Shown: piece after piece, positions 35,398 to 43,638 of the stretch
How the letters are laid out: each line of letters starts with the position of its first letter
Position numbering within the stretch: position 1 is the stretch's first letter
Program-made: the position numbers and the translations under genes
The notes under the pieces: generated by a model
What the model saw: only the letters and a program-made list of their open reading frames with translations
Databases searched by the model: none
What the model was told of the DNA's origin: nothing
Assembly: GCF_013141865.1 (NCBI RefSeq)
Contig: NZ_RCST01000001.1
Location: 1,736,001-1,800,000, forward strand
Reading direction: 5' to 3'
Source of the DNA: Methylomonas sp. ZR1
GTDB lineage: Bacteria; Pseudomonadota; Gammaproteobacteria; Methylococcales; Methylomonadaceae
Length of the DNA: 64,000 bases

Positions 35398-35781
35398 TCA
35401 AGCCTTGGCTTTTTTATCCTTGCGGATGCCCCGGACCGCATACGTCCTGGCTTTATCTTTGGCGGTTTCCGCAAAGAAGGTCTTCCAGATCTCGCAGCCT
35501 CTATCGGCAATTGCCACCGAAATATCCTTAAATAAACTGATACCTTCCAGCACCATTGTCGGGGTAAAACCATAATCGTGGGTTAGGTAGTAACTGATGC
35601 TCATCAGATAGGTTTTTTCTCTGCTCATGAGCTTGATCAGCCGTTGCTTTTGTTTATCGTAGACATAGTAAGAGGTCAGCGCCAGCAGGCTCAGGCCAAA
35701 AAATTTCGTCCACAACAAAATGTAGGCATCGTCTTCATAGAGCTTCTGACCCTTGTTCAAAATGGCATCGGTTTTATTCAT
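35398..35781 (-). CDS. Hypothetical protein with one membrane helix
   Basis: 127 aa from the ATG at 35781 (CGAGGATAGAT before it). A short hydrophobic stretch (WTKFFGLSLLALTSYYVYDK) is followed by a region DYGFTPTMVLEGISLFKDIS and a lysine-rich tail. I do not recognise the family. It stands alone between the xdhC remnant and a long non-coding stretch. Confidence 0.55.
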   Translation of the reverse strand: MNKTDAILNKGQKLYEDDAYILLWTKFFGLSLLALTSYYVYDKQKQRLIKLMSREKTYLMSISYYLTHDYGFTPTMVLEGISLFKDISVAIADRGCEIWKTFFAETAKDKARTYAVRGIRKDKKAKA

Positions 35782-36995
35782 ATCTATCCTCGGTGAAAGT
35801 GTCGGGCATCTTAATTTAAGTTTGAAAATTTTGTGTTGGAAATATTGGATAGTGTCGTCATAACACAGCCGCCCAAAGCGCAATACCGCGTAACTACAAG
35901 GCTGGCAAGAACCAAGCGGTGTTTTTAGCTTAACCAGTAGCTATGCCATGCCATCGCCTTAAATGCAAAAAATGCCTTTTCCACCTGATGGCAAAGGCGA
36001 TTAGAGGAATCAACCTTTTCTGGGACAGAGTGATTTTCGTCAGCAATTGGCAGATGACTAAAGCTCCGGCGAGGCTGGTCGTCGATTGCCGACGAAGTCA
36101 TGATACGCATGAGAACGTTGGATTTTTATTTCGGAATTCGTTCCCAACCTTCGTTCCAGCACCCTGATTTTTAAGCAGCCAGCTTGGTATATCACTACCC
36201 GAACTTATGACTTTTACCCTTACGGCGCAAACTCAAAGCTGCCACCCAAAATCTCTTAAATAAAATAAGGGATATAACCCAAAATACGCGAAATAACACA
36301 CCCTGCATAGCGTTATAGCCATCTAAAACCCCAGAAAACCGCCACACTTATTACTACTCCACCCTATCAAATAAAACAGCTTATCCCATTGTTTTATATG
36401 AACATAGCCATAGAAAAGCACTACAAATCCACGCTTAAATATATTTTGGCGCACGTTTTGCATTACAAATAGTGCTGCACCCTCCTGGGCGCAGCCACCA
36501 AGTCGCCACACTCGTCGCAAGGCGGGGCCGGAAAGCTGCGGATCTGATTCAGATAGTCGAGCTGCCTCTTATGAGCGGGTAAGAGAAGGGTCTAGCCGGT
36601 CGAGATTCATACACCGACAACTACCCATAGCGCTCGCTCACTGGTCAGGAATAGTTTGTTGTATCACCTGATTAGCTAAACCCGTTGTTTAACTCACTAC
36701 GCAAGCAAGCCCGGTATTTAAAACTCTTTGGACGGTCTCTCTCGCAACCATAGCGTAGCGTGATCAATTCAGGAATATTGAAATACATAGCGGTTTTAAG
36801 GCTGTTCAAATTGCGCGGGAAGCCATCGGCCCAGCACTTACCGTACACAAAGGACCGGAAAGTAAGAGCCTGGCATCGCGGCATCCGGCGTAAGTGCGCT
36901 AGGCAACGACTCGCAAAGGGAATTGCGAAACATTGAATGTCGCCGGTAAAACCTACCGGTAAAAATCTTCGTCTTACTATGAAAGGAATTGAAAT
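35782..36995. other. 1.2-kb region without a recognisable gene
   Basis: AT-rich with several short frames on both strands that look like no known protein. Near its right end (36941-36965) a small hairpin CCGGTAAAACCTACCGG lies about 40 bp before the PEP-CTERM gene start. A long structured leader for that gene is possible, but I cannot match it to a known riboswitch class. Confidence 0.5.
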
Positions 36996-37745
36996 ATGTC
37001 TGTTAACACGAAACATGCGCCTGCCTTGAAAAAGGTGGCTGCAACACTTGCTATTTCACTTTTAGGCCTCGGCAATGTACAAGCCGAGACCGTAAACGGC
37101 ACCATCTATAAAACCGTCGACCCGGTTCACGGCGCCGGTACCACAATCGATTTCTATTCGTTCTCCTTGTCATCGGCTGCCAATGTGATAATCGATGTCC
37201 TGGCGAATGAAGGCTACGCAGCGGGCTGGGGCGCGCATCCCGGCGCGTATGTCGATATAAACGGCGACGGCGAACTAACACTGGCAGATAGCCAATTCCG
37301 CATTTTTCAGGACACAGTCTCACTGACTACCGAAATCGTCAGCGGTGACGACAGTCCAGCCTACACCATACCCGGCAATACCGGCGGATGGGCCGATGGC
37401 AGCTTGTTGAGCCGAGACTCCTATCTGGCTACTGCATTGGACGTGGGCAATTACATTATTGCTTTTGGCGATTACTCTCTGACCATCGAAGAAGCCGTAC
37501 TGGGCTTCAACAAGGGCGACACCATCACCGGTGCGACCGGCGTCAACCCGATAACGGGCGCCACCGGTCAAGATCATTTCGACTATCAAATTACCCTGAC
37601 CGCCACTGACTACGTCACAGGAGCCAGCCTGCCTTTGACCATAACCGGCGAGGGTGTTAGCGCAGTGCCGGTGCCAGGGGCCGTTTGGTTATTCGGTTCT
37701 GCACTAATGGGATTCGGTGTATTCGGCAAACGCCGCACCGCGTAA
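36996..37745 (+). CDS. PEP-CTERM (VPLPA-type) exported protein
   Basis: 249 aa. A signal peptide (VAATLAISLLGLGNVQA) leads to a mature part with DPVHGAGTTIDFYSFSLSSA and a sequence rich in D/N/G, resembling DVUA0089-type secreted proteins. The C-terminus is a sorting signal: VPVPGAVWLFGSALMGFGVF then GKRR. Such proteins are processed by exosortase and linked to extracellular polysaccharide. No exosortase gene is in the window. GAAAGGAATTGAAAT precedes the ATG. Confidence 0.85.
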   Translation: MSVNTKHAPALKKVAATLAISLLGLGNVQAETVNGTIYKTVDPVHGAGTTIDFYSFSLSSAANVIIDVLANEGYAAGWGAHPGAYVDINGDGELTLADSQFRIFQDTVSLTTEIVSGDDSPAYTIPGNTGGWADGSLLSRDSYLATALDVGNYIIAFGDYSLTIEEAVLGFNKGDTITGATGVNPITGATGQDHFDYQITLTATDYVTGASLPLTITGEGVSAVPVPGAVWLFGSALMGFGVFGKRRTA

Positions 37746-37893
37746 ACCCCGGCAAACAAGAGCGAAAAGGTCAGCCGACATCAGCTGTCGACTCACCCCT
37801 CGCAATGCATGTCTAAATCCTTTGGAGATGTCTATCTTTTGGCTGCCAGGCCCGAAATACTCAGACAAATCCAAATTAAACAGCAACTTAAAT

Positions 37894-37923
37894 CTACCAC
37901 AATCGTAAACAACGATGTGGTAG
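37894..37923 (+). repeat. Hairpin before second PEP-CTERM gene
   Basis: CTACCACAATCG and CGATGTGGTAG form a stem with one bulged base and a TAAACAA loop, ending 19 bp before the ATG at 37943. It may affect translation or be an operator. Confidence 0.5.
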
Positions 37924-37942
37924 ATATTGGAGACACTCAAAA

Positions 37943-38776
37943 ATGAACATCGATTTACAAACTATTTTTAAAATCACCCTATCCTCCGCCGCGCTAACCC
38001 TTGCCGTTGCTCAACCTGCTGCGGCGGCTTGGTCAGGTGCCGATAACACTCTCGAGCTGGGCACCAGCATCTCAAACCCCAGTTTTAATTCCAGCAATTT
38101 GGGCTTCGCGGGCAATCCGTCTCTGTCCAATGATGGCTGGGGCATGCAAGGGGCATTTACCAACTTTTATTTAAGCTCATCAGCCCAATCCGTGACTGTC
38201 GACGCGCGTTCGTCCGCGGCAAACTTTCCGGCTTTTTCAATTTTCAGAACCAATGTGGCTTATTCGGGTGAAACGGTCGGCGTCGATACACCGGCCGAGC
38301 TAACCGGCCAAATTCACAAATTTAACTCGGTCGGCCAAGCCGGCGATCCAGGCATAATGTGGGCAACCGGCGCGGACGGCATTGTCGAAACCCTGGGCTA
38401 CGTCAGCTCCTCAAGCAAAAACTACGTTAACTCTTTCGGCGGTGTCATCGACTCCGGCGCCCACGATGTCAGTATCGACGACCTGTATGAAACCGGCGTA
38501 TCCGGCACTATAGGCGTCACCGGCAACCCTGCTTTTGCCAACACCAAAAGATTCGCGACCTTGACGCTGAACGACTTGCAAGCTGGCTGGTATGCCGTGT
38601 TCGTCGGCGGTGCAGACGTCCTCGGAAGCAGTGCCGGCATCTCTTTGAACATTTCCGCGTCGGCCGCCCCTTCTACCTACACGCCAGCGGCGGTGCCAGT
38701 ACCCTCCGCTGTATGGCTGTTCGGTACGGCACTGGCCGGCTTTATAGGCAGAGGCAAACGCAACGCTAAAGCGTAA
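37943..38776 (+). CDS. PEP-CTERM (VPLPA-type) exported protein
   Basis: 277 aa. Signal peptide (FKITLSSAALTLAVAQPAAA), a Ser/Asn/Gly-rich mature domain and the sorting signal VPVPSAVWLFGTALAGFIGR then GKR. The central part is unlike the first PEP-CTERM protein, so they are not simple duplicates. It lies 197 bp after the first and is followed by a strong terminator. Role unknown; likely cell surface or matrix. Confidence 0.85.
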   Translation: MNIDLQTIFKITLSSAALTLAVAQPAAAAWSGADNTLELGTSISNPSFNSSNLGFAGNPSLSNDGWGMQGAFTNFYLSSSAQSVTVDARSSAANFPAFSIFRTNVAYSGETVGVDTPAELTGQIHKFNSVGQAGDPGIMWATGADGIVETLGYVSSSSKNYVNSFGGVIDSGAHDVSIDDLYETGVSGTIGVTGNPAFANTKRFATLTLNDLQAGWYAVFVGGADVLGSSAGISLNISASAAPSTYTPAAVPVPSAVWLFGTALAGFIGRGKRNAKA

Positions 38777-38820
38777 GCCAACACCCAGCACATAAGCCGA
38801 TGTTCCGATAAAAAAGGAAG

Positions 38821-38842
38821 TTTGGCGAGGGACTTCGCCAAA
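38821..38842. repeat. Hairpin TTTGGCGA / TCGCCAAA
   Basis: Eight-bp stem with a six-base loop directly after the PEP-CTERM gene and just upstream of the terminator at 38855. No T-run follows it. Confidence 0.5.
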
Positions 38843-38854
38843 GGAATAAAGGAT

Positions 38855-38893
38855 GGCCGATAAATTACGCTTTGTGGTTTATCGGCCTTTTTT
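38855..38893 (+). terminator. Rho-independent terminator
   Basis: GGCCGATAAA and TTTATCGGCC form a 10-bp perfect stem with a 13-base loop, followed by TTTTTT. It ends the PEP-CTERM transcript before the peroxidase gene. Confidence 0.9.
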
Positions 38894-38968
38894 ATAGCTT
38901 GAGCCCGCTGATGCGGGCGTTTTGGCCGTATTTGTTGCCAACCAACCATTTCTCAGTGGAGTTTCACC

Positions 38969-41170
38969 ATGACATTGTTTCGTCATAGCCAATTAGCGAT
39001 TGTTTTAGCCGGAGGTGTACTGCTCAGTTTCAGCGCCGCCGCGGTCGAATTGGCACTAGGGCCCATGCCGATAAGCCTGAAGCATTTGCCCGTTCCGCCT
39101 GTTCCCGGCCTACTGGACGGCCCGGACCCTATTGTCGTCAACAAGAACGCCGCGATTGCCTTGGGCAAAGCGCTGTTCTGGGATACTAACGTGGGTAGCG
39201 ACGGCATGGCCTGTGCGTCCTGCCACTTTCACGCCGGCGCCGACGGCAGAGTAAAAAATCAGCTTGCTCCGGGCGGCCAATCCAGCCCCTTAAGCGATCA
39301 AACATTCAGCAATGCCATGACGGGTGGGTCTTTGGGACCCAATCATACCCTCAGCATTGGCGACTTTCCGCTACATCAAAGGGAAGATCCATTCCAAGAG
39401 CATTCCGCGATCCTCTATGACACTGACAATGTAGTCGGTTCGTCCGGTACTTTCGGTGGTGAATTCAGAGCAGTGGACCGCTACACAGCGCCTAACGACA
39501 CCTGCAGCCGCAGCGTCGACAGCCTGTTTCATGCCGGCGCGGTCGGCACCCGCAAAGTAACGCCACGCAATGCGCCCAGCGTGATCAATGCGGTGTTTAA
39601 TCATCGCAATTTTTGGGACGGCCGCGCCAACAATGTGTTTAACGGCAGCAGTCCTTGGGGCGACCGAGATCCCGACGCCGGCGTCTGGGTAAAACAGAAC
39701 GCCACGACGCTAATTAAGCAGCGCCTGCATTTAATCAATTCCTCGCTGGCGTCATTAGCGGTAGCTCCGCCACAAAACACTACCGAAATGGCCTGCCGCA
39801 ACCGGACCTTGATGGAACTCGGTAGAAAGCTGCTGTTACGCCGCCCGTTGCAAAACCAAAAAGTACATCCTGAAGACAGTGTATTGGGACCTTACAGCCT
39901 CAATAGCAAACCCGGCATGAACACTCTGTATAAGCTGCTGATCATGCAGGCATTCAATCCAAAATACTGGTCGTACAGCGGTAACCCGCCAATTCCGGCC
40001 CCCAAAGGGTTTGCGCCCTATAATCAAACCGAAGCCAACTTTGGCATGTTCTTTGGCCTGGCCATCCAACTCTATGAAAGCACATTGATTTCGGACGAAT
40101 CGCCCTTCGACAACAGCGCCCGCGACGCCGGCAATCAACCCATGGAACTCAGCGCGTCGGAATTGAACGGCTTAAAACAATTCAGAAAAAATCAGTGCGC
40201 GCTCTGCCATTTAGGACCCAACTTCAGCGCGGCATCGATCAACGCCAATGCGGCCATTGCCAAAACTCATCCGGAAGCCTTCGGTGAACCGACTTTCTTC
40301 ATCAGCGCATCCACCAATGTGGTCAATCGCATACCATTGCTTATCAAAAACGCCCCAGTCACCGCATTTTTCGATACCGGCTTTTCTTCTACAGGCGTCA
40401 CCGAAGAAACGGCTGATATTGGCGCAGGCGGCGTCGACGACTTTGGTAACCCGCTATCGTTCAGTAAGCAATATTTACAGCATTTGGCGGGCAATAATGC
40501 CGCTGTACTGGATGAAGATGTCACTAAAGTGAGAGCCTGCGATTTTCAGGAAGCCCTTGCTCTAAATATCAAACTGCCTTATTCGCTGCCGAGCTTGTTT
40601 ACCATCACCGACGGCATAAGACCCCAACCACAAAGTACGGAGAACTGTTTCCTGCCCGCAAACAATGCCTTTTTGCCCACGACAGCTGCCGCTTTAGCGG
40701 AGTTGAACAAGCCCAATACCCGGAAAATGGTAGCGTCTGTCGACTCGACATTTAAAATCCCCTCGCTACGCAATATCGAGTTAACCGGACCATACATGCA
40801 CAACGGCAGCATGGCTACGCTGGAACAAGCGATCGAATTTTATTCGCGAGGCGGAAATTTTGCCTACGACAGCAAACAAGTTACTCGGGTATTTCCGCAG
40901 CCCAATCTACAACTGGATGCGCAAAACCGCGCCGACCTGATCGCCTTCCTGAAAACCTTGACCGATGAAAGAGTCCGCTACGAAAAAGCCCCCTTTGATC
41001 ACCCCGAAATCAAAATACCCCACGGCCATGTTGGCGTGGAGCAGACAGTAAGCGGCGGTAATCCGCTGGGAGCCGTTCTGGGTAAAGATGAATTTCTGAC
41101 CATTGACGCGGTTGGCGCCCAAGGCAATGCATCGCCCATACAGCCTTTCGAAGCGTATTTGGCACCCTAA
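38969..41170 (+). CDS. Large di-haem cytochrome c peroxidase/MauG-family protein
   Basis: 733 aa, about twice the usual 330-380 of bacterial cytochrome c peroxidases. Signal peptide (LAIVLAGGVLLSFSAAAVEL), then two haem c motifs: CASCH (Cys82, Cys85, His86) and CALCH (Cys410, Cys413, His414). The family endings KIPSLRNIELTGPYMHNGSM and DLIAFLKTLTDERV are present. It should be a periplasmic or surface c-type haem protein acting on peroxide or by oxidative modification. The extra length lies mainly between the two haem motifs. It follows the two PEP-CTERM genes on the same strand, behind a terminator. Confidence 0.85.
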   Translation: MTLFRHSQLAIVLAGGVLLSFSAAAVELALGPMPISLKHLPVPPVPGLLDGPDPIVVNKNAAIALGKALFWDTNVGSDGMACASCHFHAGADGRVKNQLAPGGQSSPLSDQTFSNAMTGGSLGPNHTLSIGDFPLHQREDPFQEHSAILYDTDNVVGSSGTFGGEFRAVDRYTAPNDTCSRSVDSLFHAGAVGTRKVTPRNAPSVINAVFNHRNFWDGRANNVFNGSSPWGDRDPDAGVWVKQNATTLIKQRLHLINSSLASLAVAPPQNTTEMACRNRTLMELGRKLLLRRPLQNQKVHPEDSVLGPYSLNSKPGMNTLYKLLIMQAFNPKYWSYSGNPPIPAPKGFAPYNQTEANFGMFFGLAIQLYESTLISDESPFDNSARDAGNQPMELSASELNGLKQFRKNQCALCHLGPNFSAASINANAAIAKTHPEAFGEPTFFISASTNVVNRIPLLIKNAPVTAFFDTGFSSTGVTEETADIGAGGVDDFGNPLSFSKQYLQHLAGNNAAVLDEDVTKVRACDFQEALALNIKLPYSLPSLFTITDGIRPQPQSTENCFLPANNAFLPTTAAALAELNKPNTRKMVASVDSTFKIPSLRNIELTGPYMHNGSMATLEQAIEFYSRGGNFAYDSKQVTRVFPQPNLQLDAQNRADLIAFLKTLTDERVRYEKAPFDHPEIKIPHGHVGVEQTVSGGNPLGAVLGKDEFLTIDAVGAQGNASPIQPFEAYLAP

Positions 41171-41193
41171 CGCGGTTTAAATTGCAGCCCACA

Positions 41194-41215
41194 GTCACCG
41201 GCTAAGGCCGGTGAC
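41194..41215 (+). terminator. Probable terminator hairpin after the peroxidase gene
   Basis: GTCACCGGC and GCCGGTGAC form a perfect 9-bp stem with a short loop 24 bp after the stop. Only a weak TT follows, so termination may be partial. Confidence 0.5.
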
Positions 41216-41423
41216 TTGCAAACCATGCAAGGCTGAAAAGTGAATAACAGCGCCTTAGCTAAGTCACAACGTTATGTATGGCAAGAAATCTTGCAAGCAC
41301 CGGCTTCTGAAAAGGGGGATTCCTAGAAAATAGCCCCTATTTATCGGCAAAAAGCCGCGATAAATCATTCCCGTAATTTGTCCACGCTCAGCGCTGAGGC
41401 ATTCTCAGTCGCCGGCATGCACA

Positions 41424-42545
41424 TTATCCAGGGCTGCAGACATGCTTGATCGCGACTACGTCATTGCCTAGTTGCAAGCCGCTACGGCCGTTAAGCTGGG
41501 CCTGAATGCCGGCCACGATGGACAAGGCAATCTCTTCCGGGGTTTGCGCGCCTATATCCAGTCCTACAGGGCCGAATACCCGTTCGGCTATCAACGCGGC
41601 ATCATCGCCCAAGCTGTGCAACAGCCGTTGTTTGCGATGCGCCGGACCCAGCAGACCGATAAACGCCGCCCGACAGTGGACGATGGCTTGCAGAAAGCGT
41701 TGGTCGTATTCGATGTTGTGGGTCATCAGCATAATGGCGTTGAAGCGATGCAAATCCAGCTGATCCGCCACCTGTTCCGGGGTCAGATGCAATAATTGAT
41801 CGGCTAAAGGAAAGCGCTCGGGCTTGATATGCGCGGGCCGGTGATCGACCAAGGTCACGCGCCACCCCAGGGATTTGGCACAATTCACCAGCGGTATTGC
41901 GTCGGCCCCAGCGCCGAACATCAGCAACTGCCAAGGCGGTTGCACCGGATCGTAAAAGACTTTGATGTCCAGGCCGTCAAGCGGATGAGTTTCGATGCGC
42001 GGTTTTTGTTGCAAGGCCGTTTGCAGCGCCGCTGTGGCGGAGGGGAACGGCGCGCTGGATAATATCGGCTGTTCCCCGACAATGGCGGCCGGCAAGAACT
42101 GGCTGCGCCCTGCCGGAAAATCCGCATGCGCGGACTCGAACACCGTAACCAATACTCCATGCGCTTGCGCTTCGGCGGCTTCGACCAGCAGATTCAAGGG
42201 ACTAAATTCTTGCTCAGCTTCTAATAACTGCAAGAAAACCCGAACAGCGCCGTTACAACCCAGACCCAAACCCCAAATCGCATCTTCGCCGGAACGCATA
42301 TCGTAAAACAAGGTTTTGGCATGGCCGGTTTCGAACACCGATCCGGCCTGCTCCACCAAATCCCGCTCAAAGCATCCACCGCCCAGCAAACCGACCAACT
42401 CCCCGGTTTGGGTAATCAGCATGCGTGCGCCGGCCTTTTGGTAAGTCGAGCCGAAGGTTTCGATAATGGTCGCTAGCACGCTGTCCTGCCGGTCGCGTTG
42501 CAATTGCCTATAGGCTTCGAGCAGATGATTGATGTTATGGGCCAT
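41424..42545 (-). CDS. xdhC: XdhC-family Moco accessory protein (copy 2)
   Basis: 373 aa. N-terminal XdhC/CoxI domain (AGARMLITQTGELVGLLGGG, then CFERDL) and C-terminal Rossmann-like domain (MFGAGADAIPLVNCAKSLGW, VTLVDHRPAHI). XdhC proteins deliver and sulfurate molybdenum cofactor for xanthine-dehydrogenase-type enzymes. Bases 41675-42652 are identical to 57975-58952 (copy 3). After its stop lie 17 bases (41413-41429) identical to the start of the mobA gene at 34932-34948. Before it lies the last part of the hydroxylase gene. This copy therefore has no hydroxylase gene of its own. Confidence 0.92.
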   Translation of the reverse strand: MAHNINHLLEAYRQLQRDRQDSVLATIIETFGSTYQKAGARMLITQTGELVGLLGGGCFERDLVEQAGSVFETGHAKTLFYDMRSGEDAIWGLGLGCNGAVRVFLQLLEAEQEFSPLNLLVEAAEAQAHGVLVTVFESAHADFPAGRSQFLPAAIVGEQPILSSAPFPSATAALQTALQQKPRIETHPLDGLDIKVFYDPVQPPWQLLMFGAGADAIPLVNCAKSLGWRVTLVDHRPAHIKPERFPLADQLLHLTPEQVADQLDLHRFNAIMLMTHNIEYDQRFLQAIVHCRAAFIGLLGPAHRKQRLLHSLGDDAALIAERVFGPVGLDIGAQTPEEIALSIVAGIQAQLNGRSGLQLGNDVVAIKHVCSPG

Positions 42546-42652
42546 GATTTACTCGCTTGCGGGTGTGCCGGCGATTGTAAGCCATATCAACTCCAGCTCA
42601 AATCGGTACGCAATAACGGCAATTGCCGGATCCGCACACCGGTGGCGGCGAA
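41675..42652. repeat. Long direct repeat, copy A (partner 57975-58952)
   Basis: By eye the 978 bases show no difference from the partner, offset by exactly 16,300 bp. Outside this core the two copies are still homologous but diverged: the 3' part of xdhC to about 41450, and about 20 bases of the hydroxylase gene to about 42675. The repeats flank the siderophore island. Confidence 0.9.
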
Positions 42653-42675
42653 GATCGCATTGCACACCACCGGCG
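42576..42675 (-). pseudogene. 3' remnant of Mo-hydroxylase large-subunit gene
   Basis: The reverse strand encodes [20 protein letters not shown] then LSWS and a stop, the same last residues as the full gene at 58887-61139. Beyond about 42675 the similarity ends abruptly. This marks the duplication joint. The following 160 bases up to entA (42677-42837) hold no recognisable gene. Confidence 0.85.
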
Positions 42676-42837
42676 TCATTTTCTCGGTTTATATTCAGGT
42701 TAAACAGCTTCGCTCATATCGGACATTCGTAGCCATCAGCATCGGGACCGCCATACCACTTTACGCGCAGACGAACCGCTCGAGTTTCAAACTTCTTACG
42801 GGCAATTCATCGTGGCCACACGCGGGCTATTTTGCCG

Positions 42838-43638
42838 TTAACCTAACGTCGCCCCACCATCGATCACTAAATCCTGAAGGGTGATATGTCCGGCTCGATC
42901 CGACAACAGAAACGCCACGGCGTGAGCTATATCGTCCGGTTGGGCCAGTTTGCCGAGCGGAATCCCCAGCCGATGTTGCGCCAAGCATCCTTCGATGACT
43001 TGCGCGGCGCTACCGGCACCGGCGCGCCAGAAGCGGCGCTGCATGTCGGTTTCGGTCGAGCCCGGCGACACCAGATTGCAACGAATGCCGTATTCCGCCA
43101 GTTCCAAGCCCAAACAGCGGGTGAATTGCGCGGCGGCTGCCTTGGATGCAGCGTAGGCCGCCATACCGGTCCGCGGCGTCGATGCGGCATTGGAACCAAC
43201 GGTCACGATAGCCCCGCGCCGCCGCTCGCGCATCCGACGAGCTACCGCGCGGCTTAGCGCAAATACGCCATGACAGTTTACGGCAAAGCTTTCCAGCCAG
43301 TCCTCGTCACTGGCATCCACTCCATGACCGGGAAGTAGCACGCCGGCGACATTCACCAGATAGTCGATTTCGCCGATTTTGGCCTCGACTCCAGCGACTG
43401 CGGATTCCAGGCCGGCACGATCGCGTAAATCCAGCGCCAGCGGATATAGCCCCGGCATTGACTGGCAAACCTCACGCAAAGCGTCGATATCGATGTCTGC
43501 CGCAACCACGGTCAAGCCCTCGCCGGCCAACACGGTGGCTACCGCCTGGCCGATGCCGCGCGCGGCACCACTTACCAGTGCAACGCCGGGGCGCGAACCG
43601 AATCCGGCGCTAGGTGACGACTGTCTTGCCGGTTTCAT
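42838..43638 (-). CDS. entA: 2,3-dihydro-2,3-dihydroxybenzoate dehydrogenase
   Basis: 266 aa from the ATG at 43638, which overlaps the stop of the upstream transporter gene (ATGA). Short-chain dehydrogenase with the NAD-binding GAARGIGQ motif, VNVAGV, and the catalytic Ser/Tyr/Lys region ([20 protein letters not shown]). Its place in a catechol cluster with EntB, EntC and EntE makes EntA the natural assignment: it oxidises 2,3-dihydro-DHB to 2,3-dihydroxybenzoate. It is the last gene of the left, minus-strand arm, apart from its partners on the plus strand. Confidence 0.88.
   Translation of the reverse strand: MKPARQSSPSAGFGSRPGVALVSGAARGIGQAVATVLAGEGLTVVAADIDIDALREVCQSMPGLYPLALDLRDRAGLESAVAGVEAKIGEIDYLVNVAGVLLPGHGVDASDEDWLESFAVNCHGVFALSRAVARRMRERRRGAIVTVGSNAASTPRTGMAAYAASKAAAAQFTRCLGLELAEYGIRCNLVSPGSTETDMQRRFWRAGAGSAAQVIEGCLAQHRLGIPLGKLAQPDDIAHAVAFLLSDRAGHITLQDLVIDGGATLG

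Noticed and set aside
36840..36990. c-di-GMP-I riboswitch before the PEP-CTERM gene
   Set aside because: Some GCAAAG-like words occur, but the conserved core order and the second stem could not be found.
36672..37016. Minus-strand frame of 114 codons overlapping the PEP-CTERM start
   Set aside because: No family, unusual composition, and conflict with a well-supported signal peptide on the other strand.
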